Virus record (IMG/VR): IMGVR_UViG_3300034198_012756
Location: 1-24,213 of that record
Strand: one strand, 5' to 3'
Source of the DNA: a virus
DNA length: 24,213 bases
The position numbers and the translations under genes are program-made. The notes beneath the pieces are model-generated. The model had not been told where the DNA came from. It was given only the letters and a program-made list of their open reading frames with translations, and did not search any database. Position 1 is the first letter of the stretch. Every line of letters starts with the position of its first letter. Positions 5,989 through 14,031 of this stretch are shown here, one piece after another.

Positions 5989-7079
5989 AGGGGAGAAAAT
6001 TCTAAGTATCTTTGAATTAAATTGAGATCATCTTGAGTTCTCAAGACAAGATATTCATTTGCAAAATGAAGTTCAACTCCATTTTCTAATGCAAGATTCA
6101 AGATCTTATCTCTCCATTTCTTTTTATCGGGAAGAGAAAAGATACTCAACATTACGATACCTTCTGGTTTCTGACTAATAAAGTGTTGAAGAGAGGGGCA
6201 CCAATCAAGATATTCATTTTCAAATTGACTGTCTGAATAAGAAATTTTATTCTTGTCGCAATAAGAATCAATAACATCTCTCTGCATTGGTAGAGGAATG
6301 TGTTTTGTATATTTACTACTCCAACAATCATACGTTATAAAATGTCTACCAGTATGATCTTCATTAATATCCGATTGATAATCACCGGGAAATCTTAGAT
6401 ATCCTCCAGGAAGTCTGCGATGATATTCCTCACCTTGTACTAAGATGCGAATATCCATACTAACTCTAGTGATATCAGTATCGTTATTTACATTACCGTG
6501 AATATGTTCCTGAAAAAATAGGTGGGCTTGACCATAATCTAAATCAATTGGAAAAGAATGTTCAATTGATACATCTTCAAATTTTTCTAAAGACCATTGA
6601 TTACGAAGACACTGTTTTGTAATCTTTCTAGAAATACCCAAGGGAAGCATTTGCATACTATTTGTACCATAACACCTTGTAAAAGGCATCCAAACAGTTC
6701 TAAGACCCCTACCATTTCCTACCCAAATCCCTTGGTGAAAAGCAAGTCTTCTTGATTTCTTTGCCTGGTTTGGTTCTACAATTCTAAGAGTTGGATATCT
6801 TTGAATTAAGTACTCTTTATTACAAATTCTTTGTGGGATATTTTCTTCCATAAAGAGATCAACCATTTCCATAAATTCCTTTCTGGTGGAAGCTTTGTGG
6901 AAATGTTTTCTGATTTGAGAAAGTTCTTCTGGAGAAACATTTAAGTGAAGCGTCTCCAATTCAGTAATTTCTGGTTTTACTTCTTGAATTACTGATATAG
7001 CCCATTCCCTAAAAGGAAATTTTGACTTATCGTAATTTAAAGTTTTATTGTCCCATTCAATTTGAGTTTTCTTTATCAT
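5985..7079 (-). CDS. Fusion: 2OG-Fe(II) oxygenase-like domain plus LIC12192-like domain ('sporadic carbohydrate cluster' families)
   Basis: Residues about 50-215 resemble the oxygenase family known as 'sporadic carbohydrate cluster 2OG-Fe(II) oxygenase'. The matching parts are FHQGIWVGNGRG (114-125), TVWMPFTRCYGTNSMQML (128-145), DYGQAHLFFQEHIHGN (181-196) and TRVSMDIRIL (204-213). The family's first iron-binding motif is normally H-x-D; here it reads His115-Gln-Gly117, so the carboxylate ligand is missing, while the distal His194 and Arg205 remain. Residues about 246-350 resemble the LIC12192 family (IPLPMQRDVIDSYC, GIVMLSIFSLP, GVELHFANEYLVL), normally a separate protein in the same clusters. 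Both assignments are from memory of the families and not from a search. The 5' end overlaps the 167-aa gene by 23 bases. Confidence 0.7.
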   Translation of the reverse strand: MIKKTQIEWDNKTLNYDKSKFPFREWAISVIQEVKPEITELETLHLNVSPEELSQIRKHFHKASTRKEFMEMVDLFMEENIPQRICNKEYLIQRYPTLRIVEPNQAKKSRRLAFHQGIWVGNGRGLRTVWMPFTRCYGTNSMQMLPLGISRKITKQCLRNQWSLEKFEDVSIEHSFPIDLDYGQAHLFFQEHIHGNVNNDTDITRVSMDIRILVQGEEYHRRLPGGYLRFPGDYQSDINEDHTGRHFITYDCWSSKYTKHIPLPMQRDVIDSYCDKNKISYSDSQFENEYLDWCPSLQHFISQKPEGIVMLSIFSLPDKKKWRDKILNLALENGVELHFANEYLVLRTQDDLNLIQRYLEFSPL

Positions 7080-7560
7080 TTTTATGGAAATCTTCTATTA
7101 CTTCATTAAGCATTTTAGACCATTTTGATCTGAGATCTTTGAAATGATTATATTTGATATCAGTTACTTCCTTAGATAAGTCATATTTAATTTCATCTAA
7201 AGTGATTTGATACATTCTATAATCACAAAAATATATTGCGTGGGCTAGAACCTCACGAAATACTTGTTTGTTTTTATCAACTACTCCATCTCCAGTGGTT
7301 TTATTTACCTTGTTATGATGATTCACCAAACAAAAATAATCATCTTTTAACTGAAATTCTATTTGATCGTCATCACCTCTTGACATCAAACACACAACCA
7401 TAAAATAATCTTGGAAATATTCTTTGACCCATACTTTATAATCTTCAAAAGACATAAGTGGGTTGATATCACCAAAGGATTTGAAAACTGGTGTTTCCTC
7501 TCTTTGGTAATTTTGCATCGCATAGTTTTGTGCAAGATCCAAGAATGATTCAATCTGCAT
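7057..7560 (-). CDS. Unknown protein in carbohydrate island (167 aa)
   Basis: I do not recognise this protein. It is soluble, charged and probably mostly helical, with an aromatic stretch (YFQDYFMVVCL) near the middle of the N-terminal half and an Asp/Glu/Lys-rich C-terminus. It overlaps the fused oxygenase gene by 23 bases and the first glycosyltransferase paralogue by 11 bases, so it is surely part of the same operon and may act on the same glycan. Confidence 0.7.
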   Translation of the reverse strand: MQIESFLDLAQNYAMQNYQREETPVFKSFGDINPLMSFEDYKVWVKEYFQDYFMVVCLMSRGDDDQIEFQLKDDYFCLVNHHNKVNKTTGDGVVDKNKQVFREVLAHAIYFCDYRMYQITLDEIKYDLSKEVTDIKYNHFKDLRSKWSKMLNEVIEDFHKNDKENSN

Positions 7561-8437
7561 ATTTAATATTTTCTAGGTCTTCTTCTAGAGGTGTAATAAT
7601 TCTATCATTTGATTTGCCATATGTAAAGAACTCCTCAAGAGTGTAACTATCTCTGAGTGTCATCCACCATTTTTTATAAGCTTTACGAGAAAAATTTAAA
7701 TCCAGTCGGTCTTTTTCTCTGGGAACATTATGTGCATAACTACCAATATCTTTATTGATTGTTATTAATGGGATGCAATAAGTTCTTCCACAATGACCCA
7801 AAAAATAATCCCCCGTGACATTAGGACTTCCCATTCCTTTGTAGAACCCATATCCAATTGGTGACCATTTGTAATTACAAATCGTTTTACTTAAATCAAA
7901 CTTACCATCTTCATAGTGAAGATCCATAAGTTTCTTAGCATATCTTCTATTAATTAAAGATGCCCCAGTACCGTGATTGGGGTGAATAGGATGTAAAAAA
8001 CAAGGAATTGATTTTTCATTTTCAAAACTTATTTGAATACAATCCCAATCATAAGGGATATTGTTCATCAAATAGTTCCAGTCAAAATGCCAATATTCAA
8101 TCAGACTTAGATCATAATCATCTTCCATAAGAAGAAGATACGGATCATTAGTAGTTTCCAACCAATTTTTAATCGTAATTAAGTAGAATAAAGATATAGA
8201 AATTTCAACAATATGATGACTTTTTTTCTTATAAGAATCCGAAATCTCATTTATAGTTACAATATCTTTCCATTCTTCATAATTAATGAGTTGATAATTG
8301 GATCCAGATATTTTTTTATAGTTTCGTATTCCCCAATAATCATACTGGATTTCTGTATACTCTTGTCTATCTTTTCTTTCATCAAGAGTCAACAAATATA
8401 TTGGTGGTAAATCTTTAAGTTTATTTTTGAGATCCAT
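7550..8437 (-). CDS. GT25-like glycosyltransferase, paralogue 1
   Basis: A 295-residue protein of the glycosyltransferase family 25 type. It has an N-terminal strand and basic motif (YLLTLDERKDRQEY, 14-27), then the acidic site LLLMEDDYDL with Glu105-Asp106-Asp107, expected to bind the metal and nucleotide sugar. The block HFDWNYLMNNIPYDWDCIQ is shared with the next paralogues. The C-terminus carries LEEFFTYGK. GT25 enzymes typically add galactose or similar sugars to lipopolysaccharide or protein. It is one of four tandem copies and overlaps the next by 17 bases. Confidence 0.85.
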   Translation of the reverse strand: MDLKNKLKDLPPIYLLTLDERKDRQEYTEIQYDYWGIRNYKKISGSNYQLINYEEWKDIVTINEISDSYKKKSHHIVEISISLFYLITIKNWLETTNDPYLLLMEDDYDLSLIEYWHFDWNYLMNNIPYDWDCIQISFENEKSIPCFLHPIHPNHGTGASLINRRYAKKLMDLHYEDGKFDLSKTICNYKWSPIGYGFYKGMGSPNVTGDYFLGHCGRTYCIPLITINKDIGSYAHNVPREKDRLDLNFSRKAYKKWWMTLRDSYTLEEFFTYGKSNDRIITPLEEDLENIKYAD

Positions 8438-9230
8438 CAGTATATAATTTGTAATCTTTCAATCTTATGAATTCATCATTTACTTTTCCGTGTTCTTCTT
8501 TTACCTTTCCATAAGTAAAGAAATTTCTTTTTTTGGATTCATCCCACTCTTTCCACCATTTGTCATAAGCATAACGAGTCAACTCATTACAATCATTGTC
8601 TATGATTATTGGTACAGCATAAGTTCTCCCACAATGAGTCAAAAAATAATTCAAAGGAACACCAGAACTATCCCATTTCCAATGACAATTAGAAATTTTA
8701 TGGAAAAAATTCACTTTATCATCCACAAAATGCAATGAAACTAATTTTTCTGCGTAATTTCTGTTTATCAAAGAAGGTCCGTGACCGTGAGAAGCCAAAA
8801 TTGGATGTAAGAAACAGGGAATAACATTTTCATTATTGAATCCAAGTTGAATACAATCCCAATCGTATGGAATATTCTTCATCAAATAGTTCCAATCAAA
8901 GTCAATATAACTTAGAAATCTAAAATCATAGTTATCTCCCATCACTATCATAAGTTTTTCGTCGGTTGTTTCCAACCACTTCCGAATAAACTTCATATAT
9001 GATAATTTAATTGCGGCTTGAGTTATTTCAACCTCCGTCTCCAATTGATGTGGACCAAGAATTAAGTCTTTCCAATCATCATAATTATCAACCGTATATT
9101 TTGACAAAGAAACTCTAGAAAATTCTTGGACTTCCCAATACTTCAATTGGGATTCCATATATTCTTTACGATCAGTTCTATCATCTTGATTTAAATAATA
9201 AATCTTTGAAATTCCTCTAAGATTTTCCAC
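8421..9230 (-). CDS. GT25-like glycosyltransferase, paralogue 2, with altered acidic motif
   Basis: A 269-residue copy of the tandem GT25-like family (YYLNQDDRTDRKEYMESQL at 11-29; FDWNYLMKNIPYDWDCIQ; FFTYGK near the end). The acidic motif that reads E-D-D in the three siblings reads Gly98-Asp99-Asn100 here. Two base changes, GAA to GGA and a GAT/GAC codon to AAC, would account for it. The protein may be inactive, have a changed metal requirement, or act as a partner. The start is a GTG at 9230, two bases after the TAA of the upstream paralogue; no strong ribosome binding site is seen. Confidence 0.8.
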   Translation of the reverse strand: MENLRGISKIYYLNQDDRTDRKEYMESQLKYWEVQEFSRVSLSKYTVDNYDDWKDLILGPHQLETEVEITQAAIKLSYMKFIRKWLETTDEKLMIVMGDNYDFRFLSYIDFDWNYLMKNIPYDWDCIQLGFNNENVIPCFLHPILASHGHGPSLINRNYAEKLVSLHFVDDKVNFFHKISNCHWKWDSSGVPLNYFLTHCGRTYAVPIIIDNDCNELTRYAYDKWWKEWDESKKRNFFTYGKVKEEHGKVNDEFIRLKDYKLYTDGSQK

Positions 9231-9232
9231 AA

Positions 9233-10051
9233 TTATCTTATAATTTTTAAAGTCATTTCGTGATCATATGGTTTTCCATATGTAAAAAAGTCTTCCAATG
9301 TAAACCATCCACTTCTTTCTCTCCACCAATAATAACAAGCAATCTTTGATAATAGATGATGATCTTTTGGATTCTCGTCTAAGTATGGATTTTGTGTGAG
9401 AATTGGTAAGGCATAAGCGCACCCATTTGACTGGAGATAATCGTCCACATCTATGGGATAAAACAGTCTACTTTGTCTAAATCTTCTGATCCTACCATAA
9501 TCACGAATTAGAAGATACTTATTCGCAATATAATGAAGTCTTACTAATTTTTCAACATAAAATCTGTTGAACAATGTAGGTCCATTGTATGAATGATGAG
9601 GTTTTTTATGTAAGAAGAATGAAATAGAATGATTTGAAGTATATCCCAACTGAATGCAATCCCAATCATAGGGGATATTATTCATCAAATAGTTCCAATC
9701 AAAATGCCAATAGGTGATTAAATCAAGATCCGTATCATCTTCCATTAGAATAAGATATGGATCGTCAGTGGTTTCCAACCAATTCCTAAGTGTTTCTAAC
9801 GTAGATAAAGAAACTGCAAGAGATCTATGAGTATGTGGTGCTTTCTCAAATGCTTCATGTTTATGCAACATGTGTTTCCAGTTATCAAATTCTTTTGCAA
9901 GAAATTTTGAAGAAGATACTCTTGTAAAATCCGCAATTCCCCACTTATCAAACTGGGACTCCATATATTCTTTACGATCAATTTTATGATCTAAATTAAG
10001 ATAATAGATGTGAGGAATTCCCTTGAGTTTATTTCTTAAATCAATTTCCAT
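9233..10051 (-). CDS. GT25-like glycosyltransferase, paralogue 3
   Basis: A 272-residue member of the tandem family, with YYLNLDHKIDRKEYMESQF (17-35) and an intact acidic motif ILMEDDTDLD (Glu104-Asp105-Asp106). It also has HFDWNYLMNNIPYDWDCIQ and LEDFFTYGK near the end. It is closest to paralogue 1 at the DNA level around the central block. The gap upstream (10052-10083) holds CATAAATT, a poor match to the late promoter box, 24 bases before the ATG. Confidence 0.85.
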   Translation of the reverse strand: MEIDLRNKLKGIPHIYYLNLDHKIDRKEYMESQFDKWGIADFTRVSSSKFLAKEFDNWKHMLHKHEAFEKAPHTHRSLAVSLSTLETLRNWLETTDDPYLILMEDDTDLDLITYWHFDWNYLMNNIPYDWDCIQLGYTSNHSISFFLHKKPHHSYNGPTLFNRFYVEKLVRLHYIANKYLLIRDYGRIRRFRQSRLFYPIDVDDYLQSNGCAYALPILTQNPYLDENPKDHHLLSKIACYYWWRERSGWFTLEDFFTYGKPYDHEMTLKIIR

Positions 10052-10083
10052 ATTAATAAAGTGGTCCTATAGAATAATTTATG

Positions 10084-10893
10084 TTAGTTATATGAAACTC
10101 TTAAAAATAGTTCTTCTTTTTTAGAATTGTCTAGGTAAAAAATATCTTCCAGTGAATACTGGGAACTTTTAGTTTTCCACCAGTCTAACACTACTTCATC
10201 AGATTTTTCAGCCATATAATTTGGACGACCATTACGATATCCATCACTCTCAAAAATTGAATTTGTAATAAAAATAGGAATGGAATATGTAATTCCCACT
10301 TGATACAAAACAAAATCTACTGATTGATAGTGATACTGTGGAAAATCTTTGCCGTATCCATAATTTGAACGAAAAACAAATTTATCTTGATAACGATAAA
10401 GTCTAATGAGTTTTTCCGCATAAGATCTGTTTATCAGAATACATCCAGTAGAATGATTATTTCTAAACCACTTTGAAAGATGCATCTGAATAAATCTTTC
10501 ACCAATGATGTGAAACTGAACGCAATCCCAATTATATGGAATATGTTTGATTAAAGTTTTCCAATCAAAAGTCCAGTACTGAACTGTATCCAAACAAAAA
10601 TCATCTTCAACTATTAAACAAGTTTCGGATGTATTGGAATTATACCAGTCAATAATTCCTTCAATTCTATCAATTGTGGTCGCTAATCTATGAATAGATG
10701 TTCTAAGTTTATCGGTGATTACTTTAGATTTCCATTCATCAAAATTATCTGTTGAATATCTTGATGAATGGACTCTTGTATAATTTTCTATTCCATATGT
10801 AGAAAATTGATTTTCAATATATTCTTTGCGATCCTTTCTATGATCTAAATTGAAATAATATATTGGAGGCAACCCTTCCAATTTCTCATTCAT
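10084..10893 (-). CDS. GT25-like glycosyltransferase, paralogue 4 (most divergent)
   Basis: A 269-residue member beginning MNEKLEGLPP. The motifs are YYFNLDHRKDRKEYIENQF near the start, the acidic site LIVEDDFCLD (Glu96-Asp97-Asp98) and a divergent centre, FDWKTLIKHIPYNWDCVQF. The C-terminal box is SLEDIFYL instead of LEDFFTYGK. The open frame extends to a TTG at 10902, but the ATG at 10893 forms an ATGA overlap with the upstream oxygenase and is the better start. The gene differs enough from the other three to have another donor or acceptor. Confidence 0.85.
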   Translation of the reverse strand: MNEKLEGLPPIYYFNLDHRKDRKEYIENQFSTYGIENYTRVHSSRYSTDNFDEWKSKVITDKLRTSIHRLATTIDRIEGIIDWYNSNTSETCLIVEDDFCLDTVQYWTFDWKTLIKHIPYNWDCVQFHIIGERFIQMHLSKWFRNNHSTGCILINRSYAEKLIRLYRYQDKFVFRSNYGYGKDFPQYHYQSVDFVLYQVGITYSIPIFITNSIFESDGYRNGRPNYMAEKSDEVVLDWWKTKSSQYSLEDIFYLDNSKKEELFLRVSYN

Positions 10894-12101
10894 ACAAACC
10901 AAGTAATAATAGAATAACGAGTTCCTTTTGTTACTGGCATAATTTCGTGAGGATACATAAAGTTTGATGGGAACATAATTGCAGAACCTTTTGGAGCACG
11001 AATCATAACTTCCCTATCAAAAAATGCAAACTCACCACCTTCATAATCATCATTCAGTTGAAAAGAACAAGAAACAGATCGTTGTTGTTCTTTGAATGAA
11101 TCGGTATGTTGTAGATAGAATTGACCTTCTTGATATCTTAGTAACTCATATCCAGTATCAATTTCAATTGCAAAGTTATTGAAATCATTATGATATGATT
11201 TCATTGCAAGAGAAGCACTTTCAAATAGTTTTTTATCAATGTTTGATCTTATCTCTGGATTTTTTTGAATTATAAACTGGTGTGATAAAGCTATTACGTT
11301 ACAACTTCTAACTTGATCATCAACTCTTCCACCAGATAATCTAGTTGGAGACCAATCATCAGAATCCACATATTCTTTTAGAAGATCGTCACAGAGATCT
11401 TCTGGAACAATATTATTATAGACTTTAATAAAAGAATCTAAAGTTGCAGTTGATGAATAAACAATTGGAGTTGAGGAAGTAGTAGTTTCTTCAATTTTTT
11501 CTTCACTTACTTTAACTTCAGATTTTGGTTGATTATTTGTTACGATACTCTCATTTACTCTATTGTCCCTAACTTTATCAAAATAAGCATAGGAACGACT
11601 GCCCCTACTTTGAACATAATGTAAAAATACTTGAGCGTACCAAGTACCTTCATATGCATCTCTCCAATGTTCTGCAGTGCATCCAAGATACATCATTGCA
11701 TCACCGGAATTCAAACTTACATAACGTTTTTCTCCTTCTGGAGTTTCAATCCAAATAGGCCAGGGTTTATCTCCATCCAAATGAAGAGTAAAAGAAATTT
11801 CACAAGCATCTCTGTCTTTGTGTTTTTCTAAAATACTTCCATTTTTATATACCCTAGAATAGGCATAAGTTGGTAATACGGTTTCTTCTAAAATTGAAGA
11901 TACCTCTGGAGTTTTTTCACAAAGAAGTTCAAGAAATGAAATATAATTTTCACTTGAATGTGAATTTAGTGCCTGGGCATCCCCATCTATATTATTCTCT
12001 TCAGAATATTTCTTATATTCTTCAGCAAGTTGTTTTGCTCTTTCCGTAGAAATAAAATTTGGAATAATTACATAATTATTCTTGATTAACTTTTCATTCA
12101 T
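10890..12101 (-). CDS. Protein with two 2-oxoglutarate/Fe(II) oxygenase domains
   Basis: A 403-residue protein with two double-stranded beta-helix oxygenase domains. The N-terminal domain (about 1-175) has His94-Lys-Asp96 and His145 (TAEHWRDAYEGTW). The C-terminal prolyl-4-hydroxylase-like domain (about 220-403) has YQEGQFYLQHTDSF with His332-Thr-Asp334, then GGEFAFFD, the distal His385 in MYPHEIMPV, and Arg395 for 2-oxoglutarate. A Ser/Thr/Glu-rich linker (about 180-220) joins them. Both iron sites look complete. Such enzymes hydroxylate proteins or small molecules; here sugars, lipids or tail fibres are candidates. It is the first gene upstream of the glycosyltransferase array, with an ATGA overlap. 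Confidence 0.88.
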   Translation of the reverse strand: MNEKLIKNNYVIIPNFISTERAKQLAEEYKKYSEENNIDGDAQALNSHSSENYISFLELLCEKTPEVSSILEETVLPTYAYSRVYKNGSILEKHKDRDACEISFTLHLDGDKPWPIWIETPEGEKRYVSLNSGDAMMYLGCTAEHWRDAYEGTWYAQVFLHYVQSRGSRSYAYFDKVRDNRVNESIVTNNQPKSEVKVSEEKIEETTTSSTPIVYSSTATLDSFIKVYNNIVPEDLCDDLLKEYVDSDDWSPTRLSGGRVDDQVRSCNVIALSHQFIIQKNPEIRSNIDKKLFESASLAMKSYHNDFNNFAIEIDTGYELLRYQEGQFYLQHTDSFKEQQRSVSCSFQLNDDYEGGEFAFFDREVMIRAPKGSAIMFPSNFMYPHEIMPVTKGTRYSIITWFV

Positions 12102-12122
12102 AATAAAATTTTATAATTTTAA

Positions 12123-12506
12123 TTAAATTTGACTTAGTATATCTTCAATATTGAAAGAGTCTTCGTACTCAGCTCTATATTTTGCCAATTCTTCTTCCAG
12201 TTGTTTTTCTTTTTCCAATCTTTCTGCTTCTGATTTTGCAAAAAGTTCTTGTACTTTCTTTTCTTCCTCTAGAACTGTTGCATGTTTTTCTTGGAACATT
12301 GCAACTGCTTTTTGGTAAATTCCCAACTCTGTAATATCTAGATTTGGAACAGTCGTTCTGAATTCAATTTCACCGTGATCTTCATACCATTGAACAGCAT
12401 GAACTTGTTCCCCATCGTACTCTGGAATCCAACTTAGATCAAAGTCATGGTATCCAATGTTATCTACGGCAATAAAACCACTACCGGTCAATATCGTTAG
12501 TCTCAT
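12123..12506 (-). CDS. Tail-fibre-associated phage protein with coiled-coil C-terminus (127 aa)
   Basis: The N-terminal half holds small beta elements and the motif VHAVQWYEDHGEIEFR (about 35-50), a pattern seen in proteins next to tail-fibre genes in marine phages. The C-terminal half (about 70-120) is a long charged helix (EEEKKVQELFAKSEAERLEK and onward) likely to form a coiled coil. It overlaps the Cys4 protein gene by 26 bases, just downstream of the tail-fibre-tip genes. A fibre-assembly or chaperone role is an inference from position and shape. Confidence 0.6.
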   Translation of the reverse strand: MRLTILTGSGFIAVDNIGYHDFDLSWIPEYDGEQVHAVQWYEDHGEIEFRTTVPNLDITELGIYQKAVAMFQEKHATVLEEEKKVQELFAKSEAERLEKEKQLEEELAKYRAEYEDSFNIEDILSQI

Positions 12507-12852
12507 TTGATTCTTCTCCTTCTATTAAACTTGGTGTAGTTAATGGTGTTACGTTTACTGGTAGAATTCCAGTTTGAGATAATCCTTCAATATATAGTTG
12601 TCTATTTTGTTCATTGGCTTTGACAACTTCATTTCTAAAGGATTCCACAGCAGCTGATGTAGATCGTTGTTGTTTGGAATTTTCAATTGTCAAGGTAGGC
12701 AACCAAGCAACAGAACATCCCCAATGATCTATATCTTCCCCAGTATTTGGATCCATACCTCTGATGTGCATATACCATGCACATTCATTTTCTACGCATT
12801 CTTTTTTAATTAATGGGCAAAAATTTCCCGACTGAGATTTTTTCTTAAACAT
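12481..12852 (-). CDS. Conserved phage protein with four-cysteine motif (123 aa)
   Basis: The N-terminal domain has Cys12, Cys19, Cys24 and Cys46 (FCPLIKKECVENECAWY, then DHWGCSVAWLP), a spacing fit to bind zinc or possibly an iron-sulfur cluster. It is followed by a helical QQRSTSAAVESFRNEVVKA segment and a disordered, acidic C-terminus. I recognise this organisation from T4-like marine phages, where the function is unproved. A possible -10 element (TATAAT, 12874-12879) lies upstream. Confidence 0.7.
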   Translation of the reverse strand: MFKKKSQSGNFCPLIKKECVENECAWYMHIRGMDPNTGEDIDHWGCSVAWLPTLTIENSKQQRSTSAAVESFRNEVVKANEQNRQLYIEGLSQTGILPVNVTPLTTPSLIEGEESNETNDIDR

Positions 12853-12873
12853 TTTATATCAACAAATAAAAAT

Positions 12874-12879
12874 ATTATA
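12874..12879 (-). promoter_or_regulatory. Possible -10 element (TATAAT)
   Basis: A TATAAT on the minus strand in the short gap between the third tail-fibre-tip gene and the Cys4 gene, 21 bases before the ATG. There is no clear -35 box, and the surroundings are very AT-rich. Confidence 0.25.
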
Positions 12880-12886
12880 GGATAAA

Positions 12887-13426
12887 TTAGTTAAAACTGC
12901 AAGCAATAGTATCAATATATTGGCATCTTAAATCAATACTAGTACTCCACGGACCACTCCCAGTCCATGGGTGAGCGTGGCCAACATTAGCTCCATAACC
13001 TTGATAAGTACTATTAATTGGATCATATGATCCTGGTCTTCCCCAAGGTCCAGCATTAAAACTGCCATCTGGGTTTTGTGGAGCTTGTTGAAATCCACGT
13101 AACCCCGATGGGTGGTTATGACTGGGAATCATATTAACGTCAAGAGTGGTATTTCCTACAGTTCCAGCCACGTTTGCAGTACCAGAAATTGGTTTTGCGC
13201 CTGCATTCGGAAATGCACTTGTAAAGGAAATTGATCCGCCAGAACCACCACCAGTTCCAGATACTACTCTAAGTGCTTTATCATTATGTGTAGTTACTTG
13301 AGTCCAACCAGTTGGAGCAGAGGCCTGAAAGAAAATAGCTACGGAAGATTGAGGAATAAGAGTATATCTACTGGAATATGAAGTAGAATCCCCAAATGTA
13401 ATTCCTGATGCGTTTAAAATTGCCAT
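12887..13426 (-). CDS. Tail-fibre-tip / collar-like protein A (179 aa)
   Basis: One of three tandem paralogues. The N-terminal part is conserved (FFQASAPTGWTQVTTHNDKA about 32-51; then a Gly/Ser-rich strand and TVGNTTLD). Two His-x-His motifs follow, His103-Asn-His105 and His150-Ala-His152 (GHAHPW), bracketing a variable loop (106-147) rich in Gly, Pro, Asn and aromatics. The end, DLRCQYIDTIACS, is conserved. His-x-His pairs bind iron in the receptor-binding tip of T4 gp37, so a receptor-contacting fibre tip is likely. An AATAAATA box lies 21 bases upstream. Confidence 0.75.
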   Translation of the reverse strand: MAILNASGITFGDSTSYSSRYTLIPQSSVAIFFQASAPTGWTQVTTHNDKALRVVSGTGGGSGGSISFTSAFPNAGAKPISGTANVAGTVGNTTLDVNMIPSHNHPSGLRGFQQAPQNPDGSFNAGPWGRPGSYDPINSTYQGYGANVGHAHPWTGSGPWSTSIDLRCQYIDTIACSFN

Positions 13427-13447
13427 AACTAGTAATTCTCTTAGGAG

Positions 13448-13455
13448 TATTTATT
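13448..13455 (-). promoter_or_regulatory. T4-type late promoter box (AATAAATA)
   Basis: Lies in the gap between tail-fibre-tip genes B and A, 21 bases before the ATG of gene A, with one mismatch from TATAAATA. Confidence 0.5.
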
Positions 13456-13995
13456 TTAGGCTAAAGAACAAAAAATAGTATCAATATATTGACATCTCAA
13501 ATCAACGGTGGTGGAAAGACTCGCTGGACCAGACCAAGGATGAGTATGAGCCCCACTGTTTCCAGTTGAACTTGTCACATTACCAAAAACCTCTATATTA
13601 CCTGGAGCAACTCCCATAAATGGTCCACCACCACCTGGGGTAATACTGAAGGTGGGGAAGGCATTTCCTGGTGCAGATCCGTGGGAATGATTTGGAATTG
13701 TGTTAACATCAAGTGTAGTATTTCCAACTGTTCCAGTTACAGCGGCAGAACCAGAGACTGTCTTAAGACTGGCAGGAAATGCACTTGAAAAATTAATAGT
13801 TCCTCCAGTTCCACCGCCAGTTCCATTTACAACTCTTAGTGCTGCATCATTATTTACACTACTTATTGTCCATCCAGTTGGAGCAGAAGCCTGGAAAAAA
13901 AGAGCAACAGTACTCTGAGGGACGATCCCATACCTACTGTTTAGTGATGTCCCATCACTGAAAGTAATTCCACTTGAAGTAAGTACTGCAGCCAT
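13456..13995 (-). CDS. Tail-fibre-tip / collar-like protein B (179 aa)
   Basis: The second paralogue, with the same frame of conserved parts: FFQASAPTGWTISSVNNDA, GTVGNTTLDVN, His103-Ser-His105, His150-Thr-His152 (AHTHPW) and DLRCQYIDTIFCS. The loop between the two His-x-His motifs (106-147) is Gly/Pro/Phe-rich and unrelated in sequence to those of A and C. The scaffold beyond the loop is closest to A. Such conserved-ends, variable-middle proteins fit a role in host recognition. It has its own late promoter box. Confidence 0.75.
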   Translation of the reverse strand: MAAVLTSSGITFSDGTSLNSRYGIVPQSTVALFFQASAPTGWTISSVNNDAALRVVNGTGGGTGGTINFSSAFPASLKTVSGSAAVTGTVGNTTLDVNTIPNHSHGSAPGNAFPTFSITPGGGGPFMGVAPGNIEVFGNVTSSTGNSGAHTHPWSGPASLSTTVDLRCQYIDTIFCSLA

Positions 13996-14023
13996 AATAG
14001 TAGTTTATCAATCTTACTAAGTT

Positions 14024-14031
14024 TATTTATT
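14024..14031 (-). promoter_or_regulatory. T4-type late promoter box (AATAAATA)
   Basis: Found in the gap between genes C and B, ending 28 bases before the ATG of gene B and directly abutting the stop codon of gene C. Confidence 0.5.

Larger units (their letters stand above)
7550..10893 (-). repeat. Tandem array of four GT25-like paralogues
   Basis: Four consecutive genes share the same protein plan. A DNA block encoding the central FDWNYL-IPYDWDCIQ region is nearly the same at 8036-8095, 8850-8905 and 9653-9712, and recognisably degenerate in the fourth copy. This points to duplication followed by divergence and offers sites for recombination. Confidence 0.8.

Noticed and set aside
12102-12122. 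AT-rich inverted repeat as a terminator
   Set aside because: The stem would be only A/T pairs, and it is too weak and too common in this base composition to support.
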